Origin: Lethocerus indicus
Lineage: Eukaryota; Arthropoda; Insecta; Hemiptera; Belostomatidae
NCBI GenBank assembly: GCA_019843655.1
Contig: JACDQD010000006.1
Span: 6,750,034 to 6,814,033, forward strand
Length of the DNA: 64,000 nt
Direction: 5' to 3'
Every line of letters starts with the position of its first letter. Within the stretch, counting starts at the first letter, position 1. A model generated the notes under the pieces. That model was not told where the DNA came from. It saw nothing but the letters and a program-made list of their open reading frames with translations, and made no database searches. Shown here piece by piece: positions 26,910 to 38,888 of the stretch. The position numbers and the translations under genes are program-made.

Positions 26910-28430
26910 AAGGAATGTTTACATTTAATGATGTAGCCCATCAGTAGTTCTACTAATAAAATATTTGTATTTATTCATTAGGGCTATCTAACTTATACAA
27001 TATTGTTATACATGGTTTTATCTTTTGAGTTGTTCAAAATTGACATGAATAATTTATGTACAAACTTGGTTTACACATTTATATTTATCTGATAAAAAAA
27101 AATACAGTTTAACAAGATTAACATTCATAAATAACATCACAAGTTCAACGGGCAAAAATGTAAACATTAATGGTTCACAGTATATTAATAGATGACATAC
27201 TTGACCTCAACATGTATATCTACATAGTAGCAATTATAGAGCACTTATCAATGCATTATATCCTAAGCACCTCGAATTATCGATAAATGTATTCTGAAAT
27301 TACTTTATCTATGTGTCTAAAATGTTGGAATGTTAATTCTCTTTGCATGTATAAATGGTTTTAGATTAATGGTGAAAAGAATGCTACAAAGGAAGCATTA
27401 TGTCTCGGCATAAATTATGAAACTAAATCAAATACAATTTAAAGTATTTCAAGTGCTATAACAATAAATTATTGTATCTGTTCATAAATATAGTTCATAT
27501 TTACAATAGTAAACCATGTAACGTATATATTACAACTATCTATATATCTCTAAATGAACTAATTCTAATTAACAAGGGTCAATTCTAAAATTCTAGTGTT
27601 TAGAATCATTCGTACAAAGCGCAAATTATACTCCAATGATATATTTCAATATGAGCAATTCATATCTGAATTACACTAGATGATGCGTTCAGAAAATATT
27701 AGTTTCCATGGAAGGGGAAATATTTCAAAATAAATAATCTAATATCCTTTATGCTTATAGTAAAATTTACTAATTATTTAAATGAAATTTTGTTTCTAGG
27801 CATATAACATGAATAACTTATAGTAGTATACATGAATCTTTACACGAAAGATTATTTATTATTGGGCATTAAATAAAACTCATTGCTGTGTTCATTTTTA
27901 TGAACACACACATAATACAAATTGCAAATTAGGACATTACAATTAAAAGTTTGATTATTTACAGCAACATAATTTTCTGATTGCATTATCCTGTGAAGCA
28001 ATGATTAGATGTGATACAATTTGCACAGGAAAATAAATCAATAAACATTTTGATACAAAAGATGAAGAATATTTTATATTATAACATTGAATGATTATTA
28101 TCACAAATGTTTACATTTAGTTCTCTTCTTTTTGAATAAACTAATTTTTCAGAGATATCAGACATAACGTATTTATAAATAAATATATTTTTTAAGCTTA
28201 ATCTGAGGTGTATAAAAATAATGATCATGATTGTTTTATGATTATATGAAGTTTATATTATACACTCGCTCTTATCACCTCAAAGTTATAAATATTTTTG
28301 AAATAAGCCAACAGGATTTGTTATTCATAGGCCATATGACAAAAGATCAAAGAATAATTCTTCCTAATTATAACTTATGATCAAAATTCATTAAAACTGA
28401 CAACTACATATACTTTATTGTTGAACAACG

Positions 28431-29481
28431 CACGAGAACATCTGGGTTGATTCATTATCTCTGAAGGTATTGAAGTATTGAGATACTGCAGCAAAGAAAG
28501 CAATTTTCAAACATAGGGGAAATATATCCGCTGTTCGATAAGTATCTCCAAGAAACATTGGCCGGCATTAAATTATTGAACACTTGCAATTAGCTGATCC
28601 ATTAACTATTATTGGTGAGAACCAATTGCCTCTGCACAATATTTTTGTATTCCGTGTACTTATTACAACATGCAATTGCAGGGTTCCAAGAAAGAAAGAG
28701 CTTTCCACGAAACCACGAAATTTATCTCGAGTTAGCCAAGCTGGAACCTTTTTCGAGACATTTACACGATTTGACAGCTTTCTTTTTAGCGACCGCCACC
28801 TTTTATAAACGTCTTATCGATATAAAAGAAATTTGTTTTAACAATGCGCGAATACTAAAGAACTGGTAATTCATATTGTATTCAACCGTAATGCGGACCT
28901 CGTGCAAATCGTAGATTGTACAACTCTAACGGATAAAAATAATTACGCTCTATCTAAAAATAATGGAACAAATAAATAAATAAACAAAGCGCGCGCGCGA
29001 GATCAGGTTTTATTGCGTTTCATTAGAAAGCCGAACTATATATAGCGCATTGTTAGAGTTTATTTTTTTTTAATAGTTGGGTTGTGTGTTCTTAAATAAT
29101 CGATTTTTATATTTTTAGAAAATGAAAAACTATCAAACTATCCCAAAAAATGTGTAATGTCGGAAAAAGTCTTTTTTTATAGATTTTCGAAATCAAAAGC
29201 GTTTTTAAAAAACCGAAGCCTCTCCGTCTTTTTGTTTGTTTTTCTTTTGTATATTTCCTCTTTATGTACTCCGCGCTACGAAAAAACAGTTCTTATATAT
29301 TTTTTGTAGTCCAACCCAAAGAACACACACTAAAAGTTTTTTTTGCGTTTACTTTAATTTTATTCTGTGTCCGGGGAGGGCAAAATAACCCGCTCCCGCC
29401 TCCTATTTAGTTGTATCGATAAAGCCAGTCTATTTTTATCTTACTATGAGGCTGATTTTACGGCAGTTGAGTGTGACTATG
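28431..29481. other. 3' flank and probable 3' UTR of the Ly6 gene
   Basis: CpG becomes frequent again from about 28.4 kb. Minus-strand AATAAA motifs occur at 29359-29364, about 120 nt after the Ly6 stop, and at 29059-29064. An open frame at 28682-28869 follows an acceptor-like tgcaattgcag but resembles no family I know. A (GC)n patch lies near 28990. Confidence 0.4.
29359..29364 (-). terminator. Candidate Ly6 polyadenylation signal
   Basis: AATAAA on the minus strand about 120 nt beyond the Ly6 stop. If used, it gives a short 3' UTR and leaves the 24.9-28.4 kb block outside this transcript. Confidence 0.35.
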
Positions 29482-32400
29482 TTATAAAAACGTGGCCGCC
29501 TTGAGGAGTACGAGGGTCGCTGTTAGGAGATAGGGGGCCGTGTTGTGGCCGCCGCCGTTGCACAAGTTCCCCGTGCACGAACAGTACTGCATGTTCACGT
29601 CGTGAGTTCCAGAACGGTACAGGCACATTTTCTCGTTCTTATAAGAGTCAACGATGTACCCGCAACCTCGCACTATTCGGATTTTTCCCTGGACTGAAAG
29701 CATAGAAAAACATTAGTTCAAGTTTCATTTATTTTCGCCTACTCTCATTCTCAGCCGTAAAAACCCAGTTGTACAAGGAAAACTGCAGAAGTTACTGGTC
29801 AGTTCTATTTTCGCTGAGCCAATTCATACTCAACCATTTGTTCTGCTCGTAAAGGTAGATCGATGGTCTATTTTAAATGTTTCCTCTCTTTTCGGCGTTC
29901 GATCATTATTTATTTTAAGATTCTTTTTTGCAGGTCCGAGAGAGATTTAAATGTCATGCAATGTTCTGTCTTATCGCCTGTTTGGTAATTTGACAGCAGT
30001 ATACAGCAGTGCTGGTACTGAACACAGGTTGCTATACCCGAGCTTACTTCGCAGGACAAAATCGGAGATTTTAAGTTAAATAATAAAATAAATTTTTCTT
30101 AAATCTTGGCTTCAGCTCGGAGATAAAACGAATAAGAGTTTCACGAATTTTGGGATTGACCAGGACTGTTCCTACGACCTTTGATTTATTGGTGGAATAC
30201 TACTGACTGTGGCGAGAAGCGAAAACCGATACCGTGTGATAATATTCCAAGTCCCCGTTGTGCCCTAAACGAAAACCTTTAGTTTATCACCCGAAAATTT
30301 CGAGTAGGCAAATGTAGACGGTAACTTGCACGAGCTTAGTACTTGAAATAAATAAAGACAGATAGGAAGTTCGTACGATAAGGGGGGGGGGAGGTGATCA
30401 ATTGATTATAAAACGGCGGGAAATTACCTTTTTGAACGTTTTTACGGCATATTGTAGGTTTCGCGCCCGGTAGGTGTTCGAGGGGTTCCTGTAGGCTGCA
30501 GTTGACCGTTCCCAGAGAGTAGGGATCGAACGGGTCGCCGCATCTCGGGTCGTACTCCGAGTTGCACTTATAACACATTATCCAGCCCTCCTCCTTATCA
30601 TTTTCCGACGTCAGACCTGAACAACAAGTTTTACGTTTAATTACATTCAGTTTCACAATGGCTGATTCGACCCAACAAGGTACTCAAAATAAATCAGCCG
30701 CGTGTTTACCTGAAAAAGAATTAGAAAAGGAAGGCTTGGGAAAAGTGATAGCTAAACATAAAAAATTGGTTAACAATGTTAATAATTTCAATAATCATAA
30801 TTAACAAAGTAGTTGTTACAATTAATTATCTGCGGCGGACAAAATGATTATTAAATTTCAAATTTGAATAGATTATATAACCCGAATACCCCGTGATATA
30901 ATAATTCTTTGAGCAGGCGAATGACATTTGTCCGACTGTATTTAAAATGGCGTCCCGTTTTGCTTTAAATACCAGGCCGTGGATTAATTCTGTCAAAAAT
31001 GCCACTTGGATGGCTCGCTGAGAGATTTATAATTTTGACTTCTGCGATTAACGCTATACTCTCGACAGTATCATTTTTATTGCAATAAATACAATTAAAC
31101 ACTACTGTCACCATACGTATTTTAAATGTAAGTTTAATACATATGGAGGGGCCTGATGACATCGATAAATTAACCAATGGACACTATGTATCCTCCTATA
31201 CATATCAGTCGTAACCACGAATAAATAAAGTTAGCGGTTCGAGATTCTCCCTCTGTAAAAAGTACGTACCCCGAGTATTTGAACTGTTAGCTTAAAACAA
31301 ATAGTTATGTATAATTTTTATTTTTGATCAATCGCCAGCAACCGGCAATCGATGCTCGGATAATAATAACCCGAAAAAATAGCTCACCCAACCATTACAC
31401 TAATGAAAGTTAGTTAAGAGGGAGAGTAGTTCAATACAGCCAATTGTTAGCTGCTATCGTAATGAGATCTCTCGACACTTAATCTCCGGTTGATATTTTT
31501 CCACGGCGATTAAGGAGGCGGTGTTTTTAAGATATGGCGAATTCGTTAACGCCGTTGACGCCGATCAGGTGAAATCGAACGGAGATAAGACGATGCGTTA
31601 TTCGCGATTTTAAACGATGAAGTCTCGTTTAAACGCAGAATGATAATGCGGGGCGAGCCGGGTTTGACTGGAGACGGCCGTGCCAAACAACCAGATCGCT
31701 ATCGCCAATCGATATTGTCCTACATTCGACTTGCTTATACTGTCCGCCCTCTGATAGTACCCCGTGCCGGATTCCCAAATGTCGCATAAATTCGCCCGGC
31801 AAACAAGTATTAATACGTTATTATAAAAGTGTATAAATGTTATAAATCCCTTAAACAGTCCGTAGGACCGAGGGAGCTTAAAGTAACTGAAACCACTCAG
31901 ACACAGTGGCCCCGAAATGCTCGCCTGTCATTCTACTTTGGAGTGGAGTAATTTTAGATTTATAGCTTCCCTTCAAATTCAATTTTAAAGGCCTTCTAGA
32001 ATTACCGAATATTCGGTTTCGGCCGCAAAACATCAAAAGTGTAAAAATATCGGCGATATTACTGTGTATCTGAATTTTAACACTACTCTATAGGAACAAT
32101 TGAAATCGAATAAATTCGAACAACAAATTGGGGTTTTTATGTTGCACTTTTCGGCAACAATTAAAACTATTTTTAAGCCTAAGAAATTCATTAAATTCCG
32201 GCGAAATTAATTTTCCGAGTTGCCGTTTCTGGTAATTCCCCCCCCCCTACCATCGCTTTACCGGTTTCACTCTTCAATTGCTACGGTCTGTGTTATTGAC
32301 AGGCGGTGGTTGTACACATTTCGTGTATAAGTTTTCCCCGGCGTCGGGAGCGCCGTCTTGGGTAACGTCCGGCCCCTCGACCGGGCAACGAACGAAGTAA

Positions 32401-35400
32401 TGAAATATCAACACAAAGTGGGCGCACTGATTTAAGTCCGTTCCTTAATCAAGTCAGCCTCAAAATAGCCCCCGGCTGTACTGCAAAATATTCCGCACGT
32501 TACACTCCGACTCATTAGGTTATGGCGCCGAAATATAAATTGTAAGTACTACACTTAATAATAAAATTATTGGAACATTGAAAGAAACCTGTTAATATTT
32601 CATAAGTCCTGTACTTATATATAATACAGACAAGCGTCATGTTAAAATAATATATATAGAAATATTAATCGTAATAATACAGATTAATAAAATTTTTCTA
32701 TTAAAATAATTAACTATTAGATATCTCAAAAATTAGCACCTAAATTAATCTATAAAAGTGTTATTGATTTGTTTCGAATTTAGTAGCACAGCACGTACAA
32801 AGTTTTGACTTTATGAAACCCACATAAAACATTTTTCGCGTATTACTCTCTATCCAACCTTCCCAAATTCGAAATCAGGTGAAAATTTTTAATTAAAACT
32901 ATATTAATCCCAGACCTTTATGTTTGACAGACTTTTTTCTCCGGTTCTATTAAAAGTGACCGAAGAGGCGGACAAATTAAGAACACGAACGGGACAAATG
33001 AAAAATTTAGACTCCTTTACGCCACTGTTTTGTGAACGGGCACGAATTTCGAGAATTCAATTCCGGATCTGATTTGAGCGCTAGTGAACTGTAGAAACGA
33101 TTCCAGAGAATTTCCACGACCGGCCATTTTCATCAGTCGTCCACCGGCAATAAACTCCCTGCCCTTCCTTTTTCGGCGGTGTATTTATAGATCCGAACGT
33201 GCAACCTCCCGACTGATTGAAATTCACCGGTTCAATAAATCAATTCAGTTTTGATGCTGTCTCAGTCCAACACACTTTTTCGGTTTTTATAATCATCCTC
33301 TTCCTAATTAAAGTTGCTATCTGCAGGAAACAAACACATTTCTCGTAGTGCAAAATAAAATATTCACTTGTCGTGAAAGGAATAATAACAATTAGGACTG
33401 TTTCTCACCATTTTCTACACTATTAAGCTCAACAGGCACAATAACAGATTCTTATTAAAATATTTTTGAATCAGAACAATTTTAAATGAAACTGAATTTC
33501 ATAAGGAATGTTTTCATTTGTTCTTCTATTAGTTAAGAAAAAGTCGATGAATTAACGGTCTAAATGAACGGCGCTAATGCTAACCCTAGCAGCAGTTTGG
33601 TGTTGAGGGTTAGTATCGTGAACGCCGTTTCGAATCTTAACTCCGTTGTCGAGTCCTACTTTTGTTAAATTATGTTATTAGATTACTGGTTATTTTTTAA
33701 AATGTTGATTAAAGGGGTTTTTAAGATTTAATAGAAATATTTCTAGAGAAAATGTTTTATCAGAAAATTAACAGTCCAAATTAATAAAGTGTCCATATAG
33801 AGTCTTTAGTTGGGTATAGGAATTCAGCTCTTTCAACGCTCTTTCATTTAATATTAAATTAATTTAGTTCGTTATTTTTTTCTTAAATTTGTTTTCACTC
33901 GGCAGAATGACTCGTGTTTTACTCCATGAAACGGTTGCGGGATTCCGAAATGCCAATGTATGTTTTCGCGTCAAATAGTAGAAGGGAATCGATATACTGG
34001 TGTGACGTCATCGTCCCGTCGTGGAACCCAATGGAGGGAGAGAGAGGGAGAGAGCAGAGGGAGAGCGGGCGAGTAAAAAAGAGTGAGAGGGAAGAGTAGG
34101 CCGTGAGTAGTAAAAAATACAATACCATTGCCCTATTTTATGGCCCAATAGCGATAACGTTTCACGATTTAACAGATAATGATTAGATCAATCCCGGTTA
34201 TTCAATTTTTATAGTTCATCAAAGAATCGTATCCAGTCGAATAAAAAAGAACCGAATAAAAGAAGAAAGAAGAGTAGGACGAAAAGAAAATTACAGCGAA
34301 TCACATAATGAATTGACACTTGGAAAAAAAAACAGATTTGCCATTAGGCAGTCTGTAATAATTAAGGAAATATTAATTTCTCGTTTAACACCGGACGAAT
34401 CTGGGTCGCCCCGACAGGTATAGATCAAGTGGAAATGCTACAAATTAATGTAGTGCTCTCGTTCCGATCGATAGAGGCCCCCTTTAGGACAAAAAATGCG
34501 GTGTAGGCAAAAATAATCTCGATAGCGTCGATGCTTTTGAGAATTAAATTATGCAGTATAGTCGCAATAACAAAATACTTAACAGTAAATACATTCTTGT
34601 GTATTTAATCGAGACTATCTTCGATTAAACGTATTCCACTCTTCGGTGCACGGATGTCTGCCATGCATAGATTCTCTGTACAAACAGGTAGGATTTATTT
34701 GTTTATCAAATTCCAACATTGTATAACCACAATGCAGTCCTGAACCAGGAAATTATTTCAGACACTACGTACATAATATTAGTTTATTTTGTAATCAATC
34801 TATCTAGTGTACAGGGGTAGATTTCTGGCTGATACTAACCATCGAGACGGGCGTGCATTGAGGTTAGTATCGGTGGCGCCGTGCTCAATAAGTTTTATTG
34901 TACGGGATTAAATGTTCTTGTTTCAGCTTTACGGCCGACAATTGTGATGACTTGTGGTATTGTGGTTTGAAACACAATATTTTATAAACCTGAATGATCA
35001 TTTTAAAGTTTTAAATAATAGTTATTTATTCGGGTATTTAATATTTTTCTGAATCTGAAAACTGTAAACCGAACGAACTACGGTCACAGTGTATATACTT
35101 TTGTAGTGACGGTATAACGAGTTAGTTTACTTTTTTTAGGAATTTTGAGGAATGCAGTCGCACCTAACAACTCGAGTAAGATAATTTTCTCTGATCAGCT
35201 TTTAAAAAATCAACGTACAATATTGGTTACACTTTTCTCGGTATATTAGATCATTAAACTTTGGCCACTGCAGCTATTCTCCAGGAATCCCTCGTTTGGG
35301 AATTATTTCGGACAAATAAATACGAGTCGGTCGTTCGATAGGAATAATTAATTATAAATTCCGGTTATCCGTACTAATTTGGAACGGGCTCAGTCGTGGC

Positions 35401-37021
35401 GCCTGCCAACTTTGAAAGGGAGGGGGGGGATCTTGATGATAATTAAATAAACTCCGAGGAAATATTAACGCGGTTTTCCCGGGGACCGAGTTGGGGGTTG
35501 GTGGAAGAGAGAGAGAGAGAGAGGGAGAGGGAGAGGGAGAGGGAGAGGAGAGGGAGAGAGAGAGAGAGAGAGAGAGAGTTTCCCTGATAGTTGCTAACCG
35601 GCCTCCAGTCACAAGGCGCCAGCCTCGAAAGGTCACAGGTCCCGCCACCACTGCCACACCAATGCTCTAATTCCAATTTTATATCGACTCTCCAATTTTA
35701 TAGGCGACGATTTCCTATACGGCGCCGTATTCTCGTATTGGAACAACGGTTCAAATAAAGCACGTTACGCGCAATCGGGTAAAACAAACGTAAAATATAT
35801 GAGGCCGGGGTAGCAACTACATGTCTGCCAATTTAGACCTAATATGCATGTATCGCAAGTGCAATAAAACGATAGATTGACATTTGGAACAGAATTTAGG
35901 GACTAAATTTCCAGAACCAGTCTATATCAGTCCGTAATTCGTTCCACTTTAGGTTATAGTTGTCCTGTTTGGGGCTCTGCTTGTAAATAAAATTACAGAA
36001 AACAGTCCACAACAAATTTCCAAGATAAATAAACTACCTGAGTTCAAAATAGTTCCTGTATTATACTTACAATCAAGGCTAATAATTTTTCAATAGGTGC
36101 TAAAAATATAGGTAGGTTCAAAATCTCGTAAACAATGCAACCAGAAACGTAAGAAACGTATTATCGTAAAAGACTTCATCTAATGAGGGGTTTTCCCATT
36201 ATATTTTTCTCCTTTTATTATCTTACAAAATTAAGTTTTTATTGGCCAGAAAGATTTACTTTATCCTCAAATAAAAATTAGATATAGATTAACTAGCGCC
36301 CACCTGGGTGTGGTGCGGAAATGTACTTAACTAAAGTTCGTCGGGTACACTCGCACCGATAAACTAGCGCCCCCTGAGGGTGGTGCGGAAATGTACTTAA
36401 CTAAAGTCCGTTCAGTGCACTTACAACGATAAACTAGCGCCCCCCTGGGTGTGGTGCGGAAATGTACTTAACTAAAGTTCGTTGGGTACACTCGCACCGA
36501 TAAACTAGCGCCCCCTGGGTGTGGTGCGGAAATGTACTTAACTAAAGTTCGTTCGTGTCAATGACACGTGTAAACTAGCGCCCCTTGAGGGTGGTGCGGC
36601 AATGTACTTAACTAAAGTTCGTTCGGGTCAATGACACCTGTAAACTAGCGCCCCTTGAGGGTGGTGCGGCAATGTACTTAACTAAAGTTCGTTCGGGTCA
36701 ATGACACCTGTAAACTAGCGCCCCTTGAGGGTGGTGCGGCAATGTACTTAACTAAAGTTCGTTCGGGTCAATGACACCTGTAAACTAGCGCCCCCTGAGG
36801 GTGGTGCGGAAATGTACTTAACTAAAGTTCGTTGGGTACACTTGCACCGGTAAACTAGCGCCCCCTGAGGGTGGTGCGGAAATGTACTTAACTAAAGTTC
36901 GTTGGGTACACTTGCACCGGTAAACTAGCGCCCACCTGAGTGTGGTGCGGAAATGTACTTAACTAAAGTTCGTTGGTTGCACTTGCAACGATAAACTAGC
37001 GCCCCTGAGGGTGGTGCGGAA

Positions 37022-37090
<69 letters not shown>

Positions 37091-38827
37091 TACACACAAC
37101 AAACTATTAGTTTCAATGGTACGGCGCACCTAATGCTAGCCCGCATCACAGGTCTGTCTTACATTTTAGTATTAGCGCCTTACATATAGCGCCTTACAGT
37201 AGAAGTGGCAGTGACAGTGCAGTGAGAATGCCCAAAAGACATCCAAACTACCAAAGTGACTAACACCGCTACTGAAGATGGCGAGCAGCCGAAACCAAAA
37301 AACCAAAAGCAAAAGAACAAACCAGAGGAGACAGAAACACACGAAATCTACGGTATTCCAACCCCTGGCAGACCACAAAACAGATATTCTAAACTATAAA
37401 TACTTTATTTTTCGTTAATCTCCTTTTGTTTTATTTATACACAGGATGTCGTAGAAAATGTACAAATGTATGATACATACATACCGGCCCGCCGGGTTTT
37501 TCTACATTTATATACATGAATATCAGGACTGAATGTGCTTGTTTTGTTCACTCTGCTCTACAGGATATAGTGGATTGAATATTTATGAATGACGTACAGG
37601 TGGAAAGAGTGTAAGGGTTGGTCCTGGGGTTCGATTCGCACCGAGTTGTCCGCTTTTAAATTTAAATAGAAAATCCAACCCGAATGATGAATACATACGC
37701 CATTTAGGAATATCATTTACAGATCATTCAATGTATGAAGCAATTGTTTCGATCGCTCTCGCATTTAAAAATTTAAAATTATCACTTCACTGTCAATTAC
37801 TCCAATTTTCTAGGGCTTAGTTACTTGGTGTCATTTCAATATTTGTATCGAGAGCGGAGACTTGTTTTCTAAACTATTTCCAGTTCATGGATGGACACTT
37901 GGACAATTATAAAGGTCAGTTTGCATTTGAAATTTGTTCCGGTGCAATTTCCCATCTTATTCGTTAATTTGTATGGCCTCGTGGTTGGCAACCAAACGAG
38001 CCACGATTCCAAACGCTGGCACTTTTATAAAAAACAAGTAAGTGTTAACCAGTTCAATATAACTTCAATATTAATTGTAACTGTACTTTTAAATTTATGT
38101 CGGTAAAATTCCCTCAGCTCCATTGTTCGACCCTAAGAACGATATGAAAGTGACAGGTGCACAAGTCTTTTCGGCATTTTGTTCCCTAGCCCTCGGAAAT
38201 ATGGAATCGCCTGAAACCTTAAGAGAAATAATAACCTTCACCCTAATGACCGTTGGAAAGGTCACAGTTCGCTAAAAGTTCCCCTTGTAATATTATTTCA
38301 ATTTTATATCGTCATTACTGCATTATTAGGGCCTCTATAAAACCTAAATTTTACGGCAGAATTGAACTGTTATGTTGATTTCAATAATAGCTAGAATAAT
38401 CAATACAGTTTCACTATTCCACTTTATCACCAACCAATTTTTGGAAGAATAAAATCAAATTAATCGGTCTTATATAATAAAATTATGGACCCTTAGATAG
38501 ACTTCCTTCAATTATCTAATTAACAATTATAGATTACTTTTTCCATTTACGTTATTAACGAGTATATTTATAAACGTATGTAATCTCTAATATAATAATA
38601 TTATATAATAATATTCGACTGTAAACTGTAAACCCAGCTATAATGTACGTAGGGTATATATGCATATATATACCCGCTATGTAGTAGCTGTACTAGAACA
38701 TTCCAGCAGATAGATAATATATAATAGCACTCAATTTTGTGGTGTAATGCTCTGGAGGAATTTATGAGGCATTCTGCACGCCCAACTGTACCCACCCTAA
38801 CTCTGATAAACCTTTATATATATATAG

Positions 38828-38888
<61 letters not shown>

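Larger units (their letters stand above)
24930..28430. other. AT-rich, CpG-poor block without ORFs, gene unknown
   Basis: There is no open frame above about 85 codons and no recognisable protein. In base composition and CpG scarcity it matches the introns and 3' flanks of separase and gcl rather than the CpG-rich DNA on either side. It begins just right of the 24.3-24.86 kb promoter-like gap. It could be a long 3' UTR of the Ly6 gene, a plus-strand non-coding RNA, or an intron of an unseen gene. A (TA)n run lies at 26866-26907, and the right arm of the separase-flanking inverted repeat at its left edge. Confidence 0.5.
30617..36179. other. Ly6 intron 1, left part: non-coding
   Basis: CpG-rich intronic sequence with no coding exon in frame. 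It holds two short hairpins (33566-33630 and 34835-34863), purine-rich tracts (34030-34100 and 35505-35578) and a C run at 32238. Such a long first intron that separates the signal peptide from the domain often carries enhancers; no specific site is claimed. Confidence 0.5.
36180..37401 (-). mobile_element. Satellite-bearing repeat element, copy 2 (inverted)
   Basis: Read on the minus strand it repeats the architecture of the copy at 6957-8250: head block (37401 down to about 37260, cctgttttgtggtctgccag-like, including cggctgctcgccatcttcag), a (TG)/(TA) microsatellite (37023-37099), the 71-bp array (36288-37020), and a tail block (about 36288 down to 36180) sharing aatctatatctaat and gtaagataa with copy 1. 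Shared head and tail outside the array show that the two arrays moved as parts of one element. It lies in Ly6 intron 1. Confidence 0.72.

Noticed and set aside
35352..35676. Serine/leucine-repeat frames of 77-101 codons
   Set aside because: They are translations of the (GA)n tract and have no other support.
37020..37100. CRISPR-like reading of the regular 71-bp repeats
   Set aside because: Units are contiguous and homologous throughout with no unique spacers, and the genome is animal; it is a satellite array.
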